This document shows, piece after piece, positions 15,913-24,957 of a DNA stretch of 40,241 bases. The translations under genes were made by a program, and so were the position numbers. The notes beneath the pieces were generated by a model, which ran no database searches, was not told the origin of the DNA, and saw only the letters and a program-made list of their open reading frames with translations. The stretch is from Microvirga sp. 3-52. Lineage in GTDB: Bacteria > Pseudomonadota > Alphaproteobacteria > Rhizobiales > Beijerinckiaceae. The first letter of the stretch is position 1, and each line of letters opens with the position of its first letter. The DNA lies in the NCBI RefSeq assembly GCF_018383585.1, contig NZ_JAHAMK010000037.1:1-40241 (forward strand), given 5' to 3'.

Positions 15913-16482
15913 TCAACTCGCCTTCGGCAGAAGCTCCGCCGGCAATTCCCCGGCCCGGAAGGGGCGGGGCTTGTTGAGCCTGATCATCGGTTCGATCTGC
16001 CATGCGCCCACGACGGCGAGAAGCGCTCCCAGCAGGGCGACGCCCGTCGCTCCCGTCTGGAGGGCCTGCCAGATCAGGTAGGCCATGGCCAGCAGCGACG
16101 CGACGGCGAGTGCCGAGGTCGGCAGCCAGAGCCCCAGGGGCTTCCCGGCCACGAACCTCGCCTGCGGATTGGCGCGGGCGATGGCCTCGCAGAGGGCATG
16201 GGTGAAGGCGCGGTATTCCTGAGTCAGCTCCTGGGCCTCTACCAGGCTTTTCCAGTTGAGCGAGTTGAAGGTGAAGGACTTGCCGTCCTTCAGGATCACC
16301 TTCGTGCGGAAGGCCCTCTGCGCCAGCCGGCCCGGCTCGTAGGTCATGCGCACGGTGCTGACGGCGCCGAGCTGGACCTCGTGCACCTTGCGGCCGGAAT
16401 CCACGGTGAGCCTCTCGCCCTTGAGGATGAAGGAAATCGGTCCGCTGAAGGGTTTCGGGCTGTGGCTGTAGGTCTGGGTCAT
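15913..16482 (-). CDS. Membrane protein of unknown function with N-terminal soluble domain
   Basis: 189 residues. Residues 1-112 look like a small beta-rich domain (ISFILKGERLTVDSG, then VSTVRMTYEPGR and KVILKDGKSFTFNSL), possibly similar to a bacterial PH-like fold, followed by a helix. Two membrane segments lie at about 118-138 and 143-162, with a short basic tail. I do not recognise a named family. The start ATG at 16482 lies inside a longer open frame, and the reading upstream of it is not protein-like. Same strand as the VWA gene, 59 bp after it, so the two may be co-transcribed. Confidence 0.75.
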   Translation of the reverse strand: MTQTYSHSPKPFSGPISFILKGERLTVDSGRKVHEVQLGAVSTVRMTYEPGRLAQRAFRTKVILKDGKSFTFNSLNWKSLVEAQELTQEYRAFTHALCEAIARANPQARFVAGKPLGLWLPTSALAVASLLAMAYLIWQALQTGATGVALLGALLAVVGAWQIEPMIRLNKPRPFRAGELPAELLPKAS

Positions 16483-16541
16483 GCGGCTTCTTATCTGCGC
16501 ATCGTCGGTTCGGCAAACGGTCCCATATTGTCGGGCGACAT

Positions 16542-17717
16542 CTACCGGACCAATTCGCGCATCGCGTGGTCGATGCCTTCGAGATTGAGCGGGTACATCC
16601 GTTCCCCGAAGAGCTGCCGGATCAGCCCGATGGAATGGGTATAGCCCCAGTGCGGCTGCGGCACCGGGTTCAGCCACACGGCTTTCGGGAAGTGGTCGAG
16701 GATGCGGCGGAGCCAGGCCTGGCCCGGTTCCTCGTTCCAGTGCTCCACCGAACCGCCCGGCGTGGTGATCTCGTAGGGGCTCATGGAGGCATCGCCCACG
16801 AACACGACCCGGTAGTCGGACGGGTAGGTGCGGATCACGTCGAGGGTCGGGATTACCTCGTCGAAGCGGCGGCGGTTCTGCTTCCACAGGTTCTCGTAGA
16901 CGCAATTGTGGAAGTAGAAGTGCTCGAAATGCTTGAACTCGAGACGGGCGGCCGAGAACAGCTCCTCGGCGATCTCGATGTGCCAGTCCATGGAGCCGCC
17001 GACGTCGAGGAAGAGCAGCACCTTCACCGCATTGCGGCGCTCGGGCCGCAGGTGCACGTCAAGATAGCCCTTGTGGGCGGTCTCCTGGATCGTTTCGTCG
17101 AGATCGAGCTCTTCCGCCGAGCCGGTGCGGGCGAAACGGCGCAGGCGGCGCAGGGCTATGCGCATGTTGCGCACGCCGAGTTCGACGCTGTCGTCGAAAT
17201 CCTTGAACTCGCGCTTGTCCCACACCTTCACGGCGCGGAAGTTGCGGTTCTTGTCCTGACCGATGCGGATGCCTTCCGGATTGTAGCCGTAGGCCCCGTA
17301 GGGCGAGGTGCCGGCGGTGCCGATCCACTTGTTGCCGCCCTGATGGCGGCCCTTCTGCTCCCGGAGGCGCTCCTTCAGGTTCTCCCAGAGCTTCTCCCAG
17401 CCCATGGCCTCGATCTGCTTCTTCTCCTCGTCGGTGAGATAGCGCTCGGCGAGCTTGCGCAGCCACTCCTCCGGGATGTCGGTCTCGCCGGCCGCATGGC
17501 CCATGCTCTCGATGCCCTTGAACACATGGGCGAAGACCTGGTCGAACCGATCGAAATGCCGCTCGTCCTTCACCAGGCAGGTGCGGGAGAGATAGTAGAA
17601 TTCCTCGACGCTCTTGTCGGCCAGATCCTGATCGAGCGCCTGCAGCAGGGACAGGTACTCCCGGAAAGAGACCGGCACCTTGGCCGCGCGCAGTTCTGTG
17701 AAGAAAGTAAGGAACAT
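16542..17717 (-). CDS. VWA-domain protein, CoxE-like
   Basis: 391 residues. The N-terminal two-thirds has the helical CoxE-type layout (FFTELRAAKVPVSFREYLSL at the start). The C-terminal von Willebrand A domain has a MIDAS-type motif, DVGGS at Asp238, and FVGDASMSPYEI later. CoxE-like proteins work with MoxR AAA ATPases as metal-insertion or protein-remodelling pairs. The matching MoxR gene here is at 21412 on the other strand, separated by an antiporter and a PLP enzyme. The ATG at 17717 is chosen by family start; a TTG at 17735 would add six residues. Cytosolic. Confidence 0.88.
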   Translation of the reverse strand: MFLTFFTELRAAKVPVSFREYLSLLQALDQDLADKSVEEFYYLSRTCLVKDERHFDRFDQVFAHVFKGIESMGHAAGETDIPEEWLRKLAERYLTDEEKKQIEAMGWEKLWENLKERLREQKGRHQGGNKWIGTAGTSPYGAYGYNPEGIRIGQDKNRNFRAVKVWDKREFKDFDDSVELGVRNMRIALRRLRRFARTGSAEELDLDETIQETAHKGYLDVHLRPERRNAVKVLLFLDVGGSMDWHIEIAEELFSAARLEFKHFEHFYFHNCVYENLWKQNRRRFDEVIPTLDVIRTYPSDYRVVFVGDASMSPYEITTPGGSVEHWNEEPGQAWLRRILDHFPKAVWLNPVPQPHWGYTHSIGLIRQLFGERMYPLNLEGIDHAMRELVR

Positions 17718-17781
17718 CGGGCCAGTGTCCGGCAAGTGACCGGAAGGTCAATAGGGCAGCGCCGGGTTCAGGCCCCGAACT

Positions 17782-19629
17782 TCATGAATCGACCCGTGTT
17801 GCCTGACCGGCCATCACCGAGGGATGCGACTTGCCGATCCGCCGGCGTGATTGGAACACCGCCCGGTCCGGATCGCGGTTCGGGTTGCTCTTCTTGAGGA
17901 TTTCCCGGAACTCGTCGCGCCGTTCATGGATCGAGGCGATCACCAGTCCCATCGGAACCCCGATATCGCTCAGAACCGCCTCGCTCAGCTGCAGGGACGC
18001 CTCGATGGTCTCCGGAACGGCATCGTCGACGCCGAGTTCGTAGAGCTGGGTGGCGTGGCGGGCGTCGCGGGCGCGGGCCACGATGGTGATTTCGGTGCAT
18101 TCCTGCCGTGCAGCGGACACGACCGCCTCGATGGAACTCAGGGTGTCGAGGGTGATGACCAACGCCACCGCCCGGTCGATGCCGCAGGCCCGCAGGAATT
18201 CAGGGTAGGATCCGTCGCCGTAATAGACCGGCTTGCCGGCCCGTCGCTCCGCCGCCACGCGGGCCGGGTCCAGGTCGATCGCGAGATAGGGCACCTTGTG
18301 GCGTTCGAGCATCTCGCCGACGAGCTGCCCGACCCGTCCGTACCCGGCGATGATGACGCGCCCGACCTCGTCGGCGGGTGGGGCGATGGTGGCGAGGGGA
18401 TCGAGCGGCCGGCGAACCTCGAGCTTGCGGCTCAGGCGCTGCCCCAGACGGGCCAGGAGGGGGATCGCCACCATGGTGAGGGTCGTCACGAGAAGAAGGT
18501 TCTGGCCGATGCCGCCCGGCACGAGCCCGGCGATCATCGCCGCGCCGAGGATCACCAGGGCGAACTCGCCGCCGGGGCCGAGGAGAAGCCCCGTCTCGGC
18601 GGCCTCCGCCGTGTTGAGGCCGAAGTGGCGGCCGAGCGCCACGATGGTCATGCCCTTGATGATCACGACCGTGGCCGCGAGCGAAAGGATCAGCAGCGGC
18701 GCTTCGAGAAAGCGGAACAGGTCGAGGCTCATGCCGACCGACACGAAGAAAACCCCGAGAAGCAGCCCCTTGAAGGGCTGGATCGTCACATCGACCGCGC
18801 GGCGGTATTCCGTCTCGGACAGGAGGATGCCGGCGATGAAGGCGCCGAGGGCCATCGAAAGTCCGCTGACGGCCGCGATCAGGCTCGTCACCATTACGAC
18901 GAGCAGGCATGCCGCCATGAAGAGCTCGGGGCTCTTCGTGGCCGAGACGAGCTGAAAGAACGGCCGGAGGATGATGCGGCCGAGGCCGATGATCAGAACC
19001 AGCGCAATGCCTGCCTGCGCCAGCAGGATGGCAAAGGACGAAAGAGTCACGTCGGGTTTGCTCGTATCGAGCACCGCGATGGTGAACAGGATCGGCGCCA
19101 CGAGGAGATCCTGGAACAGCAGGGCCGAGAAGCTGGCGCGCCCGGCCGCCGTATTGAGCCGTTTCTGCTCCGCCAGAACCGGGATCACGATGGCCGTCGA
19201 CGACAGGGCCAAGGCCAGGCCGACCACCGTCGCCGCCGTGATCGTGTCGACGGTCTTGAACGCGTAGAAAGCCAGGCCGAGGGTGAAGGCTCCGAGAAGG
19301 ACCTGAAGGGAGCCGAACCCGAAGACGAGCCGCCGCAGGGTGCGAAGGCGCTGCCAGGACAGCTCGATGCCGATGGTGAACAGAAGGAAGACCACGCCGA
19401 ACTCGGCCAGCCGGGAGGTTCCCTCCGGATTGGTGAAGGTCAGCCAGTCGACCCAGGGGTAGTTCGGGATGAGCCGCCCAAGGCCATAGGGTCCCAGCAA
19501 CGCGCCTGCGGCCAGAAACCCCAGCACCGGGCTGATCCTGAGCCGGTGAAACAGAGGGACGACGATGCCTGCCGTTGCCAGAAAAAGAATGGGTTCCTGA
19601 TAGGCGTACAGGTCTATCGCTGCGGCCAT
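17782..19629 (-). CDS. Monovalent cation:proton antiporter, Kef/YbaL type with TrkA-N domain
   Basis: 615 residues. About 12-13 membrane segments make up the CPA2 exchanger (residues 1-390; note FTIGIELSWQRL and ALALSSTAIVIPVL). After a linker comes a TrkA-N/RCK nucleotide-binding domain with the Rossmann motif GYGRVGQLVGE and the acidic strand end AIDLD. It is expected to export K+ or Na+ in exchange for H+, gated by NAD(H)-type ligands. A short tail after TrkA-N is basic. The ATG at 19629 has GGAAG close before it. It lies 64 bp upstream of the VWA gene on the same strand; no functional link is known. Confidence 0.92.
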   Translation of the reverse strand: MAAAIDLYAYQEPILFLATAGIVVPLFHRLRISPVLGFLAAGALLGPYGLGRLIPNYPWVDWLTFTNPEGTSRLAEFGVVFLLFTIGIELSWQRLRTLRRLVFGFGSLQVLLGAFTLGLAFYAFKTVDTITAATVVGLALALSSTAIVIPVLAEQKRLNTAAGRASFSALLFQDLLVAPILFTIAVLDTSKPDVTLSSFAILLAQAGIALVLIIGLGRIILRPFFQLVSATKSPELFMAACLLVVMVTSLIAAVSGLSMALGAFIAGILLSETEYRRAVDVTIQPFKGLLLGVFFVSVGMSLDLFRFLEAPLLILSLAATVVIIKGMTIVALGRHFGLNTAEAAETGLLLGPGGEFALVILGAAMIAGLVPGGIGQNLLLVTTLTMVAIPLLARLGQRLSRKLEVRRPLDPLATIAPPADEVGRVIIAGYGRVGQLVGEMLERHKVPYLAIDLDPARVAAERRAGKPVYYGDGSYPEFLRACGIDRAVALVITLDTLSSIEAVVSAARQECTEITIVARARDARHATQLYELGVDDAVPETIEASLQLSEAVLSDIGVPMGLVIASIHERRDEFREILKKSNPNRDPDRAVFQSRRRIGKSHPSVMAGQATRVDS

Positions 19630-19765
19630 TGCTTCCTTCCGGTCAGAGGTATTGTCCTTCTAGGGGCAAGTGGTGCGCAAGGGGTTAATGCTGTCCAAGG
19701 TGGAATGGTGGGCGCGACATGAACGCATGGCGGAGGATGGAGGTCATCCGTGGCGTTCCCTCACC

Positions 19766-19875
19766 GTCACGGCCGTCCCCGGACTTGATCCGGGGATCGG
19801 TCCCGGCCATCCCGATGATGAAAAGCGCCGCACCGCACCGAAGCGGGATCACCGGCACAAGGCCGGTGATGACGT
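19766..19875. repeat. Dispersed composite palindromic repeat, family 1, copy 3
   Basis: A CCCCGGACTTGATCCGGGG hairpin is joined to the usual GGCCATCCCGATGATGAAAA, GCGCCGC and GGGATCACCGG CACAAG GCCGGTGATGAC. The gap 19630-19959 contains only this element, the antiporter promoter region and no gene. Confidence 0.75.
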
Positions 19876-19959
19876 GAGAGAGCCGGTTACCCGCAGGCCC
19901 CACTGATGGCTTCCATTCCCCTTCGCTTCAGTCGGGAATGACACGCAGAGGCTCGCCGC

Positions 19960-21246
19960 CTAGTCCAACGTCGCCAAGGCCTGGGCCAGATCGGCCACCA
20001 GGTCGTCCGGATGCTCGATGCCGATGGAGACGCGGATCGTCGCGTCGGAGACGCCGAGACGGTCGCGGGTGGCCTTGGGCACGCCGGAATGGGTTGTGGA
20101 GGCCGGGTGCGAGATCAGCGATTCCGTACCGCCCAGGCTCACCGCCAGCTTGAAGACCTGGAGCGCGTTGAGCACGCGGAAGGCTTCCGGTTCGCCGCCC
20201 TTCACGTCGAAGGAGAAGGTGGAGCCGGGGGCGTCGGACTGAGCCTCGTAAACCTCCTTCGCCCGGGAGCCTTCCGGCAGATAGGCGAGGTGGTGCACCT
20301 TCACGACGCTCGGATGCTCGGACAGGAACTGCGCGACGATCTCCGCATTGCGGTTGGCCGCGTTCATGCGCAGGGCCAGGGTCTCGAGCGAGCGCCCGAG
20401 CATCCAGCAGGAATGGGGATCGAGCTGGGTGCCGATGGCCGAGCGCAGGAGGCGCACCGTCTTCATCAGCTCCTTGGAACCCAGCGCCGCGCCGGCGATC
20501 AGGTCCGAGTGGCCGCCCACATATTTCGTCAGCGAATAGACCGAGATGTCCGCCCCGTCCTTGAGCGGCTTCTGGAAGAGGGGGCCGAGCAGGGTGTTGT
20601 CGCAGACGATCACCGGGCGATGCCCCTGCGCCTCGCCGATCTCGTCCGCGATGGTCCGCATGAGCGCGATATCCACCAGGGTGTTGAGCGGGTTCGAGGG
20701 CGTCTCGACCATGATGACCGAGACGCGGCCCTTGCCTTGGGCCTCCTTGGCCGCCGCGCGGATGCCGGCTTCATCCACGCCGTCGCCGAAGCCGGCGGCG
20801 CCGATGTTCATGTTGGCCAGCGTCTTGGCGATCAGGGTCTCGGTGCCGCCGTAGAGCGGCTGCGAGTGGAGAATCACGTCGCCGGGCCGGGCGAAGGCCA
20901 AGATCGTCGTCGCGATGGCCGACATGCCTGAGGAGAAGAGGAGACCTGCCTCCGCCTCCTCGAAGATGGCGAGCCGATCTTCGACGATCTCGGAATTGGG
21001 GTGGTTGAAGCGGGAATAGACGAGGCCCGCGGCCTCTCCCTGAGGCGGCTCGCGGCGGCCGGCCACGTAATCGAAGAATTCCTTGCCGTGCTCGGCGCTG
21101 TTGAACACGAAGGTCGAGGTCAGGAAGACCGGAGGCTTCACCGCACCCTCCGACAGGGTCGGGTCGTAGCCATAGCCCAGCATCAGGGTCTCGGGCTTCA
21201 GCTTGTGATTGCCGATTCGGTCCTTGTGGTAGCGGTTATTGGCCAT
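19960..21246 (-). CDS. Cys/Met-metabolism PLP enzyme (cystathionine gamma-synthase family)
   Basis: 428 residues, full length for the family. The PLP-binding lysine is Lys241 in [12 protein letters not shown], and other family landmarks are [22 protein letters not shown] and VETPSNP. The family covers cystathionine gamma-synthase, O-acylhomoserine sulfhydrylase and methionine gamma-lyase. The long insertion [12 protein letters not shown] near residue 65 marks the rhizobial subgroup that is annotated only as gamma-synthase family. Substrate use cannot be decided from sequence. It is monocistronic here. I saw no SAM-II-type riboswitch upstream. A family 2 repeat lies upstream, before moxR. Confidence 0.88.
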   Translation of the reverse strand: MANNRYHKDRIGNHKLKPETLMLGYGYDPTLSEGAVKPPVFLTSTFVFNSAEHGKEFFDYVAGRREPPQGEAAGLVYSRFNHPNSEIVEDRLAIFEEAEAGLLFSSGMSAIATTILAFARPGDVILHSQPLYGGTETLIAKTLANMNIGAAGFGDGVDEAGIRAAAKEAQGKGRVSVIMVETPSNPLNTLVDIALMRTIADEIGEAQGHRPVIVCDNTLLGPLFQKPLKDGADISVYSLTKYVGGHSDLIAGAALGSKELMKTVRLLRSAIGTQLDPHSCWMLGRSLETLALRMNAANRNAEIVAQFLSEHPSVVKVHHLAYLPEGSRAKEVYEAQSDAPGSTFSFDVKGGEPEAFRVLNALQVFKLAVSLGGTESLISHPASTTHSGVPKATRDRLGVSDATIRVSIGIEHPDDLVADLAQALATLD

Positions 21247-21332
21247 AAGTCATTGTCCTCCCGGTTTGTTTGTCATGGGCTTATCCTATGAAGGCGATTG
21301 CCGAAAGGCACGGGCCGGTTTTCTTGCCGGGT

Positions 21333-21377
21333 GCATCGCTCAGCGGGGAAAACCGGGTCCACTTTTTCGCGCGATGC
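21333..21377. repeat. Palindromic repeat, family 2, in the moxR promoter region
   Basis: GCATCGC and GCGATGC arms enclose AAAACCGGGTCCACTTTTT, whose reverse complement shares the GTGGACCCGGTTTT core of the copy at 22785-22816. It ends 35 bp before the moxR start. Confidence 0.6.
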
Positions 21378-21411
21378 GCTAGGGTCTGGCTGAAATCAAG
21401 GAATGGTGGGA

Positions 21412-22260
21412 ATGGCGCGTTTTGCCGGAACTGAATCATATGTGGCCACCGAGGACCTCACGGTCGCGGTCAACGCCGCGATCACCCTGGAGCGCCCGCT
21501 CCTGGTGAAGGGTGAGCCCGGAACCGGCAAATCGGTTCTGGCGGAGGAGATCGCCCGTTCCTTGAACGCCCCGCTCCTGACCTGGCACATCAAGTCGACC
21601 ACCAAGGCCCAACAGGGGCTTTACGAGTACGATGCGGTCTCCCGCCTGCGCGACAGCCAGCTCGGCGACAGCCGCGTGTCCGACATCCGCCATTACATCA
21701 AGCGCGGAAAGCTGTGGGAGGCCTTCGCCTCCGAGACCCGGCCCGTGCTGCTGATCGACGAGATCGACAAGGCCGACATCGAGTTCCCCAACGACCTGCT
21801 GCTCGAACTCGATCGCATGGAATTCTTCGTCTACGAGACGGGCGAGACGGTGAAGGCCGCCCGGCGCCCCATCGTCATCATCACGTCCAACAACGAGAAG
21901 GAACTGCCGGACGCGTTCCTGCGCCGCTGCTTCTTCCACTACATCAAGTTCCCCGACGCCGACACCATGGCCCGGATCGTCGAGGTGCATTATCCCGGCA
22001 TCAAGCACCGGCTCGTGGAGGAGGCCCTCAAGATCTTCTTCGACGTGCGCGAAGTGCCGGGCCTGCGCAAGAAGCCGTCCACCTCGGAGCTGCTCGACTG
22101 GCTCAAGCTCCTGCTCTCAGAGGATATAGGCCCCGAAAACCTGCGCGAGCGCGACACCCGCAAGCTCATTCCGCCGCTCCATGGGGCGCTGCTGAAGAAC
22201 GAGCAGGACGTGAGCCTGTTCGAGAAGCTGGCCTTCATCGCGAGAAGGGAAGGGCGCTGA
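21412..22260 (+). CDS. MoxR-family AAA+ ATPase
   Basis: 282 residues. Walker A GEPGTGKS, Walker B LLIDEIDKAD, sensor 1 ITSNNEKELPDAF and arginine finger region RRCFFHYIKFP are intact. MoxR proteins act as chaperones with VWA proteins to insert metals or mature complexes. The likely partner is the CoxE-like protein at 16542-17717; many alphaproteobacteria have the two genes side by side. The ATG at 21412 is preferred over 21403 because AAGGA is well placed before it. The stop overlaps the start of the SixA gene by 1 nt, so the two are translationally coupled. Confidence 0.92.
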   Translation: MARFAGTESYVATEDLTVAVNAAITLERPLLVKGEPGTGKSVLAEEIARSLNAPLLTWHIKSTTKAQQGLYEYDAVSRLRDSQLGDSRVSDIRHYIKRGKLWEAFASETRPVLLIDEIDKADIEFPNDLLLELDRMEFFVYETGETVKAARRPIVIITSNNEKELPDAFLRRCFFHYIKFPDADTMARIVEVHYPGIKHRLVEEALKIFFDVREVPGLRKKPSTSELLDWLKLLLSEDIGPENLRERDTRKLIPPLHGALLKNEQDVSLFEKLAFIARREGR

Positions 22261-22784
22261 TGCTTCGCCTTCTGCTTCTGCGCCACGCCAAGGCTGCCTG
22301 GCCTTCAGGCACCCTCGACCTCGACCGACCCCTTGCCAAGCGGGGGCAGGAGGCCTCCCTCGTCATGGGGAATTACCTGAAGAGCGAGCGGCTCGAGCCG
22401 GATCTCGTCGTCATCTCGCCGGCGCGGAGGACGCAGGAGACCTGGGAACGGGTCCAGCCTTTCCTCGGCGAGATCGAGGCACGCCGGGACGGGCGGATTT
22501 ACGAGGCTCCCGTCGGCCGGCTTCTGGACGTCTTGCGCGAAATCGGGCCTGAAACCCGCACCCTTCTGGTGATCGGCCACAATCCGGGCTTCGAGGAACT
22601 CGCGAAGCTCCTCATCGGCGAGGGCGACATGGATGGGATCCTGCGGCTCGGCCAGAAATATCCGACCGCCGGTCTCGCGGTGATCGATTTTTCCCTGGAG
22701 GACTGGGCCGATGTCGCTCACAAGTCCGGACGGCTCGAACGGTTCGTGACGCCGAAGTCCCTGGGGAGCGGCGAGGACGATTAG
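22260..22784 (+). CDS. sixA: SixA-type phosphohistidine phosphatase
   Basis: 174 residues of the histidine phosphatase superfamily. The catalytic RHAKA (the RHG-motif equivalent) follows LRLLLL at the start, SPARRTQET comes in the middle and the second catalytic His is in VIGHNPG. SixA removes phosphate from His residues of phosphotransfer proteins (ArcB in E. coli, the nitrogen PTS). Coupling with moxR (TGATG) suggests shared expression, but not an obvious shared job. Cytosolic. Confidence 0.9.
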   Translation: MLRLLLLRHAKAAWPSGTLDLDRPLAKRGQEASLVMGNYLKSERLEPDLVVISPARRTQETWERVQPFLGEIEARRDGRIYEAPVGRLLDVLREIGPETRTLLVIGHNPGFEELAKLLIGEGDMDGILRLGQKYPTAGLAVIDFSLEDWADVAHKSGRLERFVTPKSLGSGEDD

Positions 22785-22816
22785 AGCATTTTCCGGCGAA
22801 GTGGGTCCGGTTTCCC
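22785..22816. repeat. Family 2 repeat fragment directly after sixA
   Basis: AGCATTTTCCGGCGAAGTGG is followed by GTCCGGTTTCCCG, the form of this repeat best known from rhizobial genomes. It begins right after the sixA stop. Confidence 0.55.
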
Positions 22817-22873
22817 GTAGCGCCGATTTTGGTTCGCTCCGAGACGAACACGGTCCTCGATGGTCGTTCCCCC

Positions 22874-22965
22874 GTCGTCACCGGTCTTGTGCCGGTGATC
22901 CCGATGGATCGAAGCGCCGCGCCTCACCGGACCGGGATGGCCGGCACGAGGCCGGCCATGACGAC
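22874..22965. repeat. Dispersed composite palindromic repeat, family 1, copy 4 (best preserved)
   Basis: GTCGTCACCGG TCTTGT GCCGGTGATCCCGAT, central GCGCCGC, then GGGATGGCCGG CACGAG GCCGGCCATGACGAC. Both hairpins are nearly perfect. The gap 22785-23125 between sixA and the convergent acetyltransferase holds only repeats. Confidence 0.8.
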
Positions 22966-23023
22966 AGGAGTCGTGGTGCGACTGGAAGATGGAAAACACT
23001 GGATGAGCCGCAGCCTCTCAGTC

Positions 23024-23077
23024 CCCACTCCCACGTCATCACCGGGCTTGTCCCGGTGATGACGTGGGAGTGGGTTT
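23024..23077 (+). terminator. 23-bp perfect hairpin, terminator-like, derived from a family 1 half-repeat
   Basis: Arms at 23024-23046 and 23052-23074 are exact inverse complements around the loop CTTGT and are followed by TTT. The inner part (GTCATCACCGGG/CCCGGTGATGAC) is half of the family 1 repeat; the outer part (CCCACTCCCAC/GTGGGAGTGGG) is specific to this site. It lies between convergent genes. Confidence 0.6.
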
Positions 23078-23125
23078 AAGATCTTCTTCGAGAACATCGC
23101 GCGGAGTCAGGGGCCGCACGATGCA

Positions 23126-23650
23126 CTAGGCATCTCCCGGCCGCGGAAGATCCAGGTACAGCAACTCCTCGTCGTGGAAGACGTCACCGACCCTGATCGC
23201 CTTGCGCTCGATGCCGTAAGGCTTGAAGCCGAGACCGTGATAGGTGCGCCGCGCGCTCTCGTTCGTCATGCCCACGGCCGCCTCGAGCATGATCACATGT
23301 CGGGAGGCGTGGTCGATCACATGCTGGACCAGGGCTCTCCCGACACGCTGCTTCCGCCATTCCGGCTTCACGAAGACGCCCCACATCACGCCCTTGTGGC
23401 GGGTCTTCAGCCGCTCATAGACGGCAAAGCCCGCCATGCCGACGAGATCCGTGCGGGCGAAGGCGCCGAAGATTGCGTTCGGAGCGGATGAGGGCATGCG
23501 GGCCTCGATCGTCTCGAGGGCAATCGGCGCCTCTTCCTCGTAGCTGGAGCCGAAGGCGTCCGGACTGCTTCTCAAAGCTTCCAGCCTCAGATCCTGATAG
23601 GCTTGCGCGTCCGATGGCTGCAGAGGTCGGATCTGTATGGTGGCGGACAT
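23126..23650 (-). CDS. GNAT-family N-acetyltransferase
   Basis: 174 residues. The acetyl-CoA binding motif is RKQRVGRALVQHVID (the R/Q-x-x-G-x-A loop), preceded by the strand GVMWGVFVKPEWR and followed by VGMTNESARRTYHGLGF, all typical of GNAT enzymes. The opening IQIRPLQPSDAQAYQDLRLEA is the usual first strand and helix. The substrate is unknown; small amines, antibiotics or protein N-termini are all possible. It is divergent from the secreted unknown at 23815. Confidence 0.9.
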   Translation of the reverse strand: MSATIQIRPLQPSDAQAYQDLRLEALRSSPDAFGSSYEEEAPIALETIEARMPSSAPNAIFGAFARTDLVGMAGFAVYERLKTRHKGVMWGVFVKPEWRKQRVGRALVQHVIDHASRHVIMLEAAVGMTNESARRTYHGLGFKPYGIERKAIRVGDVFHDEELLYLDLPRPGDA

Positions 23651-23814
23651 GGGTTCCTGCCGGGCGATTGCGTCGGAGCGATCAAAGCAAAAGACGTCAA
23701 ATCCTGGAAGAGGACCAGCGTACCCGGCCTTGAGACTGAACCTATCGGTCCTACCATCGTTCTGCCTGAAAGCTTTTCCATTGTTCTCGGCCGAAGCGGG
23801 GGCTGATCTCCAAC

Positions 23815-24888
23815 ATGATGCCTCAGACGATTGTGATGCTCGCCCTCGCGGTGCGCGCGCTCCTGCCGGGCGATGCTCACGAGACAGGTGAAGCCTCGAC
23901 GCAGCCCGCTCAGGACGCGCAGGCCCTGCAGGCCCGTTACGAGCCGGAAAGCCGCGAGGTCAGCAACTGGCGCCGGGAGGCCATGGATGCCCTGGAGCCG
24001 AAGCCGGTCGTCGCGATGGCAGCCCTGTTCAAGGCCGAGCGTCCGTTCGTGACCCGCTGCGTGAAGCTCAACAACTACTGGTGCATCAAGAGCGCCCGCT
24101 GGAACGGCGAACTCGCAACGGACGGCGAGGGCCATGTGGGTTTCGCCTCCGCCGACCATGGGGCCGATGCGGCCGCCACCCTATTGCGGCGCTATTACCT
24201 CGAGTTCAACCGCAAGTCCGCCCTCGACATCGTCCGCCGCTGGGCCCCCGCCGAATGCAATGTCGCCACGGGGATCGGCGGCATGGCGATGCTGGCCGTG
24301 AGGGGGATCGGCGGGACGGTGCGGGCGCAGTATCTCGCGTCGCGCAGGAAGAAGGGCGGGGCGGTGCGGTACACGGCGAAGGCCGGTCCTGGCGGCAAGC
24401 CGGGGCGTGTCTCCATCGTGATCCCGATGGCGCCGAAGACCCCGCAATTCCGGGTGCCGAGCATCGCCGAAGGCATGGGCGAGAAACCGAAGCCATCGAG
24501 GCCGCAGGCGGTCGCCCGCCGCAGGCCGGTGAAGGAACCGGCGGTCGCCGCCCCGGCGCCCTCCAAGCCCGCCGCGAAGGTTCAGGTGGCCACCGCCTGT
24601 CCGTCCGAACTGCAGCGCCACCGCAACTATGCGAGCCGGATGGTCGAGGGCCTCGGGCTGAGCCCGACCGACGATCTCAAGCTGTTTGCCGACGACGGCA
24701 CGCCTCAGCCCAACCTGACCCATGTGATGCTGGCCATGTCGTCCTTCGAGCTGGGAGCCCTGCGTGCCAGCTCCGATCTGGTGGAGGAGGCCATCGAGCG
24801 GGCCGCCGCCAGGTTGAAGGACGGGGTGAGGACCCAAGAGAGGAAAGCGGACCTCTCTCAGGTGCCGGCACCGCGTGTGGAGCGTTGA
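23815..24888 (+). CDS. Predicted secreted protein with degenerate lysozyme-like motif, function unknown
   Basis: 357 residues. Residues 1-22 look like a short signal peptide (MMPQTIVMLALAVRALLPGDA). Residues 83-150 contain LNNYWCIK (86-87 Asn-Asn), GHVGFASADHGADAAATLL, RRYYLEFN and RRWAPAECN. This order resembles the LNNPGNI...F....G..A....L..YY...RWAP..EN pattern of phage P5/structural proteins with a lysozyme-like fold, but the NPGNI part is changed. A Pro/Ala-rich linker (about 225-262) leads to a C-terminal helical part. The resemblance is from memory and needs a profile search. It lies 69 bp upstream of the ycjX-like gene on the same strand, so co-transcription is possible. Confidence 0.7.
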   Translation: MMPQTIVMLALAVRALLPGDAHETGEASTQPAQDAQALQARYEPESREVSNWRREAMDALEPKPVVAMAALFKAERPFVTRCVKLNNYWCIKSARWNGELATDGEGHVGFASADHGADAAATLLRRYYLEFNRKSALDIVRRWAPAECNVATGIGGMAMLAVRGIGGTVRAQYLASRRKKGGAVRYTAKAGPGGKPGRVSIVIPMAPKTPQFRVPSIAEGMGEKPKPSRPQAVARRRPVKEPAVAAPAPSKPAAKVQVATACPSELQRHRNYASRMVEGLGLSPTDDLKLFADDGTPQPNLTHVMLAMSSFELGALRASSDLVEEAIERAAARLKDGVRTQERKADLSQVPAPRVER

Positions 24889-24957
24889 AGCCGACTTGCA
24901 CGTTAGGACTGCAAGCCCCACCTTCGAGCTTGGCTTGAGAGCAGTAGGTTCATCTTC

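Noticed and set aside
17851..19722. 623-residue plus-strand open frame opposite the antiporter
   Set aside because: Antisense shadow of the Kef-type gene; its composition (Asp, Gly, Glu, Arg, His rich) is an artefact of codon bias and the antiporter is unmistakable.
20929..21411. Possible SAM riboswitch before the Cys/Met PLP enzyme
   Set aside because: The leader is short and does not show the SAM-II pattern that I know from rhizobial met genes.
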